NCBI GenBank assembly: GCA_903883945.1
Contig: CAISCV010000157.1
Coordinates: forward strand, 1-48,904
Length of the DNA stretch: 48,904 nt
Source: an uncultured Chitinophagaceae bacterium
Lineage (GTDB): Bacteria > Bacteroidota > Bacteroidia > Chitinophagales > Chitinophagaceae
Reading direction: 5' to 3'
A program made the translations under genes and the position numbers. Under the pieces are notes generated by a model. The model had not been told where the DNA came from. It made no database searches and was given only the letters and a program-made list of their open reading frames with translations. This document shows, in pieces, positions 44,501-48,904 of this stretch. The number at the start of each line of letters is the position of its first letter. The first letter of the stretch is position 1.

Positions 44501-47500
44501 TGGTCATAACAACACTGGGTCTTATCCCTCTTTCGTTGAGTTTGGTGGTAATGGTGCAGCAGGGCAGGTACAGATATTATATAACCTAGCTCCTGTGGTA
44601 ACAAATAGTACACTTACAGCTACTACACAGCTAAGTTCAGCGGCTACTACCTATACCATTACAGGTAGCAATGTACCAACTAGCTTTAATGCAACTGGTT
44701 TGCCTCCGGGTTTAAGTATCAATACCAGTACTGGTGCTATTACTGGTACACCATCGTCTATTGCAGGTAGTCCGTATAGTGTTACTATCTCCGCAACCAA
44801 TGCTGCTGGTACAGGTACTGCTACCTTGGTTTATACTATTCAAGCATTCCCAGGTATTACAAGTAGTACCACGGCTTCTGGTAAAGTGGGTACTGCATTT
44901 AGTTACACAATCACTGCAAGTAATAGCCCAACCTCTTATACATTGGCTTCTGGTACGTTGCCAAGTGGCTTAACGTTTAATACAAGTGGTTCTATCACTG
45001 GGACACCAGCGGCTGGAACCTTTGGAAACTATTCACTATCTATTTATGCAACTAATGCAAGTGGTGATGGTCCGGCTACTACAGTAACAATTAGTATTTT
45101 GGATGTTCCTACTACTAGTTCTATCGATCCTGCTGATGCGTTGGCAGGTGGCAGTAGCTTTACATTAACGGTAGTTGGTTCCCATTTTGTAAGTGGGTAT
45201 TCAACTATTACCTGGAATGGATCTTCTACAGGAGTTTCAAGTGTTACGGTTGTGGATGCTTCTCACATTACAGCATTGATAAGTTCTACATTGATTGCTT
45301 CTGGCTTCTCAGGAAATACGGCTACAGTAGGTGTTACAACTTCTGGTGTGGGTACTGTATCTAATACGCAATCATTTGTTATTGATAATTTGCATTCCGA
45401 TTTTACTACTGCTGGTAACACTACTTGGGTTTGTCCTGCCGGTGTAACCCAAATTACGGTGAAAGCATGGGGTGCCGGTGGTGCTGGTGGTGGTAGTACC
45501 TCAACTAGTTATAATCTTGGTGGAGGTGGTGCCGGTGGCTCGTTTGTAGAATATAAAGCTACAATTGTGCCAGGAACTACCTATAATCTATCGGTAGGTG
45601 CTGGCGGAACAGCTGTATCTGCTTCAAGTGGTAACGCAGGTGGAAGTTCTTATTTTGGAAATACAATTACTGGTAATCCTTTCGGAGCTTCTATTTTAGC
45701 TACTGGTGGTGCAGGTGGTGCAGGAGCAAGTGGTTCTAATACTTCTGCTAATTTTGGTGGTGGATTTGCAGGTGGTATTGGTTCAAATAGTAGCAATGTG
45801 CCAACTCCAATATCTGGTCTTGCATACTACAATTTCCCAGGTACGAGTGGTCAAACTTCAGTAGGAGGTGCAACTGCAGGTGCTTATGCAGGTGCGGGTG
45901 GTACTGGTGCAGGACCAGGCGGAAGTGCAAGTGGTGGTGCTGGTGGTGCAGTTTTACCAGCTTCTGGTTCTTCAACTCCTGGACATGCAGCTACTGGTGT
46001 TGGTGGCGGTGGAAGTGGCTCTTTGAGTGCTTCTACCAATGAACCTGGTGGTGCAGGTTTTGCTGGTGAAATATCTTTAATATACAATGCAGCACCAATT
46101 ATAAGTAGTACTTTGGCTGCTTCTGGAACTATCGGTACAGCATTTTCTTATACTATTACAGGCTTATATTCTCCAACTAGCTTTAATGCTACTGGTTTAC
46201 CTGGTACTTTAAGTTTAAGTAATGGAGTTATATCTGGAACACCAAGTGTTGCTGGGGATTACAATGTAACCATTTCTGCTACAAATGGTGCTGGTAGTGG
46301 TTCTGCTACTTTGGTAATAACTATCAATAATCCTTCTGCACCTACTATTACAAGTGCAACTACTGCTACAGGAACTGTTGGGGTTACTAGTTCAAATTTA
46401 TATCAAGTAACTGCTACTGCAACTTCTCCTGCAATTGTTCACAGTTACAGTGCTACGAATTTGCCAACCGGTTTATTTATTAATACTGGAAGTGGTATAA
46501 TCTACGGTACTCCAACTACTGCAGGAACAATTCCAGCTACTGTAACAGCAACTGATAATTTGGGCTCTTCATCTCATATAACAGTAACTTTCACTATAGC
46601 AAATGCGCCTAATTACTATTATTCGGGTACAGGAACGTTAAATGATTATCATAATTGGTACACCGCAGCTTATGGGGCAGGAATTCAGGCACCTGCTGGT
46701 GTATTCTCACAAGCTAATACTAATTTTAATATTTTAACAAATGCTACTACTGCATCTGATGCTGGAAGATGGACTGTAAATGGAACTAGCTCTTATATTA
46801 ATGTAGGTAGTGCTACTTCAGGCGGCGTTACGCTTATTTCTACTAATAATAACCCCATACTTGGAATTGTTAATTTGAATTCAGCTTCTTCTGGCTCTAA
46901 TACTTTGAATGTACAAGATGATACAATTCCAACTTTAGGAACTTTGAATGCAGGAAGTACAGTTGTTTATGGAGGAGCTGTAGCACAAACAATTTCTACG
47001 GCGACCTATGGTAATTTAACCATCAGTAATACTTATGCAACTGGTGCAACTACTGTAGCGCAAAGTGCCCTTACCGTTGCAGGTAAATTGACCGTTACGA
47101 GTGGAACAACACTTACTTTGCCAAGTGCCTCTACTACTTCTATTGCTGTTTCTGGTGGAGTTGTAGTGAGCGGAACAGTCGTATTCCCTGCTGGATTTAC
47201 TACCTATATAAGTGGTGCTTCAGCATTTACTGTAAATAGTGGTGCGGTTATTTATGTGGGTGATGTTCTTGGTATTGCTTCAGCTACAACCTCTGGTAAT
47301 ATACGCACTACGGTAGCTTCACGTAGTCTTTCTGCTGGTTCTTATGTTTATAATGCTACAGCTGCTCAGGTTATTGGTGCAGGTCTTACTGGTTGCGTAA
47401 ATTTAACCATTATTAACAGTGCAGGTGTAAAAGCGTCTGCTGGGATAGCTGTAACAGGTATATTAAATATTCAATCCGGTGCTTTTGATCCGGCTGCTTT

Positions 47501-48904
47501 TAATGTTACTTTAAAATCTACCTCTATCACTAATAGTGCGGTTGTAGATAAGGTACTGGGTTCTATTGCCTATAGCAGTACAGGTAGGTTTATTGTAGAG
47601 CGTTATATTCCTGCTAAATACCTTGGCTATCGCGATATGGCACCTGAAGTGTATGGCGCTGGCACCATCAATAAGAACTGGCAAGAAGGTGCTACCAATG
47701 GCGCACTCAACTCCGCTGCATCTAACCCACTGTATGGGTATGGTATCTTTATAACTGGGTCTGATGCTACCTATACCGATGCCTCTAATGCAGGTAGTAT
47801 TGATGCCAATGGCTTTGATAAATCGGGTACGAAAGGTAGCCTGAATACGCAAGATTATACGTATGATCCTACTTATACCAATACTACGGCTGGTTATGGA
47901 CATTTTAGAGCATTTACTAACACTACAACCACTAACCTGGATCCATTTACAGGCTATAGGTTATTGATTCGTGGCGACAGGAGTCCGAACTTATATACCG
48001 ACAAAATACATGAGGAGAATAATGATTCTAATTATAAGTATATGTATACTGCTACTACGCTGCGTGCAACGGGCAAACTGATTACGGGTGATGTTACCTA
48101 TAATACCCTTACAAATGGCGGCGTTGTAAATGCGGCAACGGGTGGTAATACTGCTGTTGGGTTGAGTGATATACCAAATGGTTTTAGTATGGTAGCCAAT
48201 CCTTATGTATGTCCTGTACAATGGAGTACTATTTATACCGCATCTGGTGGTGATGCAAATTCACATATCAATGGTAGCTATTGGTATTTAGATCCAACGT
48301 ATAGTTCAACAGGTAAATACATCGCGTATAATGCTTCAACAGGTAGTAACCTTACTGCTATTGCAACTACTTTTACCGATCCAATTACTGGTCAATCATT
48401 TACCAACTATAATAGCCAGAGTTTATCGGGTAATATACAAGCGGGTCAGGCAGTGTTTGTACAGTCTCTTACCTCTTCCCCTAAAGTGGTATTCCAAGAA
48501 GCAGCAAAAGTAGCTAGCTCTACTAAAACGTCTGTATTTGGTACTGCTACCCTGAGTAAGATTTATGTAAGCTTATGGAAGCAAGCAAATGTTGCGACTA
48601 CTTATAACAGAGTAGATGGTGCAGCAGTTGCCTTCAGATCAGACTTTGGTAATACTACTTATGGCCCACAAGATGCGTTGAAGTTGAGTGGTGCTACTGA
48701 TAACTTGTATATCAGTAATAAGGGTAAGAACCTAAGTATCGATGGTCGTTTGCCTGCAACTGCAAGTGATGCGATTGCCTTGGTAATCAGCAAGCCTTCT
48801 ACTACTTCTTACCAATTGCAAGTAGATGCTAATGCCTACACCAGCAATGGTTTTGTACCAATATTGTATGATGCTTTCAAGAACACGACGAAAGCTTTAA
48901 GTAC
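41589..48904 (+). CDS. Giant repeat-rich secreted surface protein (partial, 3' end off the window)
   Basis: 2438 codons without a stop from ATG 41589 to the window edge; the frame was checked at several points. The signal peptide is internal: about 35 polar residues (MKKYLLFKSLSQGLLVKA...) precede the hydrophobic core QLVLLFLFMGMMVGSYAQ (38-55). Then: three FN3-like repeats (about 240-575, each with YNGAASGFN and YYEAFSYDG), IPT/TIG domains (about 577-770), a glycine-rich domain (about 773-998), putative Ig domains (about 1001-1170), another IPT/TIG (about 1173-1268), a second glycine-rich domain (about 1270-1500), two more putative Ig domains (to about 1670), and a long Thr/Ser-rich region. 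The last residues visible resemble the stretch before a T9SS sorting domain. Likely a surface adhesin. Confidence 0.88.
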   Translation, partial: MKKYLLFKSLSQGLLVKATNTQSIKEAASPNSSNGWKQLVLLFLFMGMMVGSYAQIVTGATSTALVNPVANVNATITSGSGVTQSPVYSSTNGGLNFGTNTLSGGFGADGASPSTIATCDGFGHYITYAISPASGYSLSVTGISVTGKQSGAGTTNYQAVSYATSTSSFPGSATYINAGGASPTTALTTMAVAQSVTGLSLTITSSQTLYIRVYLYRKFATAGTTNYTETAFSVTGSVNAVSTVNNPATFTTTAASTSQINFAATANGNGNNIVVVSSTSAITGSPTNGTAAPSSGTWSGGPSGTVIYNGAASGFNGTSQTGLSSGTTYFYEAFSYDGSNNFSSGSTASATTNTSVSNPATFTATAASTSQINFAATANGNGNNIVVIYNTTGTFGTPTGGSAAPAATNSYLSGTVLYNGSASGFNSSSQTGLFAGTKYYYEAFSYDGSNNFSGGFTANATTSTVAIPAAFTTTVDGTIGSSQIDLTATANASSNNIVVVYKTANTFTTPTNGTAAGIAGTSFAGGTVFYNGAASGLGNQTGLSAGQTYYYEAFSYDGNNYFSTAVTANATTSVGTPTISSLVPNSVYFNGNSGAVPTVLTITGTNFISTSVVRLNGVTTGVTTTFVDANHLTASITSATIAALSSTSATIDVYTNSTTISSTTPLTISVTPVITGIMPSAVAAGSSATTLTVYGNNFTSGSQITWGGTPLATTFTAATTSTSAYYTAAYLTATIPATSLVDIGATAVGVTQTQLSTTASSSTINFNVATVVITNPSSPWTPPAGVTSAIVGVWGAGGGGGFAIYRNTAGGSGAGGSFVQSTVTVNPAHSYTITVGTGGIAGTGTGTAVTTNVPPTITDGAAGGSSSFVNATDGINISAVGGNGGISTTVTGVSSSNTNNALSGSAVSSGNTSTGGSLIASLYGSAGGTNSGSWTAVGGNGANGGPSGAGAPTGTSNVGTNGTVPAGGGSGGHNNTGSYPSFVEFGGNGAAGQVQILYNLAPVVTNSTLTATTQLSSAATTYTITGSNVPTSFNATGLPPGLSINTSTGAITGTPSSIAGSPYSVTISATNAAGTGTATLVYTIQAFPGITSSTTASGKVGTAFSYTITASNSPTSYTLASGTLPSGLTFNTSGSITGTPAAGTFGNYSLSIYATNASGDGPATTVTISILDVPTTSSIDPADALAGGSSFTLTVVGSHFVSGYSTITWNGSSTGVSSVTVVDASHITALISSTLIASGFSGNTATVGVTTSGVGTVSNTQSFVIDNLHSDFTTAGNTTWVCPAGVTQITVKAWGAGGAGGGSTSTSYNLGGGGAGGSFVEYKATIVPGTTYNLSVGAGGTAVSASSGNAGGSSYFGNTITGNPFGASILATGGAGGAGASGSNTSANFGGGFAGGIGSNSSNVPTPISGLAYYNFPGTSGQTSVGGATAGAYAGAGGTGAGPGGSASGGAGGAVLPASGSSTPGHAATGVGGGGSGSLSASTNEPGGAGFAGEISLIYNAAPIISSTLAASGTIGTAFSYTITGLYSPTSFNATGLPGTLSLSNGVISGTPSVAGDYNVTISATNGAGSGSATLVITINNPSAPTITSATTATGTVGVTSSNLYQVTATATSPAIVHSYSATNLPTGLFINTGSGIIYGTPTTAGTIPATVTATDNLGSSSHITVTFTIANAPNYYYSGTGTLNDYHNWYTAAYGAGIQAPAGVFSQANTNFNILTNATTASDAGRWTVNGTSSYINVGSATSGGVTLISTNNNPILGIVNLNSASSGSNTLNVQDDTIPTLGTLNAGSTVVYGGAVAQTISTATYGNLTISNTYATGATTVAQSALTVAGKLTVTSGTTLTLPSASTTSIAVSGGVVVSGTVVFPAGFTTYISGASAFTVNSGAVIYVGDVLGIASATTSGNIRTTVASRSLSAGSYVYNATAAQVIGAGLTGCVNLTIINSAGVKASAGIAVTGILNIQSGAFDPAAFNVTLKSTSITNSAVVDKVLGSIAYSSTGRFIVERYIPAKYLGYRDMAPEVYGAGTINKNWQEGATNGALNSAASNPLYGYGIFITGSDATYTDASNAGSIDANGFDKSGTKGSLNTQDYTYDPTYTNTTAGYGHFRAFTNTTTTNLDPFTGYRLLIRGDRSPNLYTDKIHEENNDSNYKYMYTATTLRATGKLITGDVTYNTLTNGGVVNAATGGNTAVGLSDIPNGFSMVANPYVCPVQWSTIYTASGGDANSHINGSYWYLDPTYSSTGKYIAYNASTGSNLTAIATTFTDPITGQSFTNYNSQSLSGNIQAGQAVFVQSLTSSPKVVFQEAAKVASSTKTSVFGTATLSKIYVSLWKQANVATTYNRVDGAAVAFRSDFGNTTYGPQDALKLSGATDNLYISNKGKNLSIDGRLPATASDAIALVISKPSTTSYQLQVDANAYTSNGFVPILYDAFKNTTKALS
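42325..42990 (+). repeat. Tandem domain repeats inside the giant surface gene
   Basis: The block at about 42325-42395 (CAAATAAATTTTGCTGCTAC and surroundings) recurs nearly unchanged at about 42659-42729, and a more distant third copy begins near 42990. Period about 334 bp, one FN3-like domain. Third-position differences suggest duplication followed by drift. A likely site of copy-number change by recombination. Confidence 0.7.

Noticed and set aside
43349-46087. Minus-strand and out-of-frame open frames inside the giant gene
   Set aside because: Low-complexity Gly/Thr/Ser codons leave other frames open; the main frame is uninterrupted and carries recognisable domains.

Overview
The window looks like chromosomal DNA of an AT-rich Bacteroidota, most likely a Chitinophagaceae-type member of the Sphingobacteriia/Chitinophagia. 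The signs are SusC/SusD genes, an ECF sigma/FecR pair, type IX secretion (T9SS) C-terminal sorting domains of both common types, -7 boxes of the TAnnTTTG kind, and AT-rich starts without clear Shine-Dalgarno sequences. The family-level placement is inference; the phylum is well supported.

Layout. 1-4124 (minus) is a type III restriction-modification operon, mod then res, with res running off the left edge. 4125-5156 is a 1 kb gene-free stretch with a hairpin-rich element, a minus-strand terminator and a long 21/22-bp tandem array. 5157-9948 (plus) holds serA, a TPR/AAA+ ATPase, a TPR membrane protein and a small lipoprotein. 10193-16043 (minus) holds a short asparaginase-family protein, a GH43 enzyme, two surface-polysaccharide glycosyltransferases (WecG/TagA and GT4) and a nitroreductase. 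A tRNA-Ser(GGA) lies at 16341-16430. 16808-23069 (minus) holds an SDR oxidoreductase behind a 913-residue T9SS type B surface protein, an alpha/beta hydrolase and lnt.

23909-39607 (plus) is one co-directional block that reads as a self-regulated polysaccharide utilisation locus: ECF sigma, FecR anti-sigma, a SusC transducer with an STN domain, SusD, a DUF5017-like lipoprotein and three paralogous secreted beta-helix proteins with T9SS type A tails. The expected logic is that glycan captured by SusD/SusC signals through the STN domain to FecR, which releases the sigma factor. The beta-helix proteins would be the secreted binding or cleaving components. No classical glycoside hydrolase is in this block, so the substrate is open.

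39901-41112 (minus) is an unrecognised single-pass membrane protein. 41589 to the right edge (plus) is the first 2438 codons of a giant surface protein built from FN3-like, IPT/TIG, glycine-rich and putative Ig repeats.

The most unusual signal is non-genic. Three separate intergenic regions (4580-4970, 23419-23645, 39731-39855) each hold a tandem array of unrelated sequence but with the same 21-bp (array 1: 21/22-bp) period, two turns of B-DNA. None has CRISPR organisation. Several other gaps are filled by about 75-110-bp imperfect palindromes or dispersed repeats, one of which supplies the last codons of lnt.
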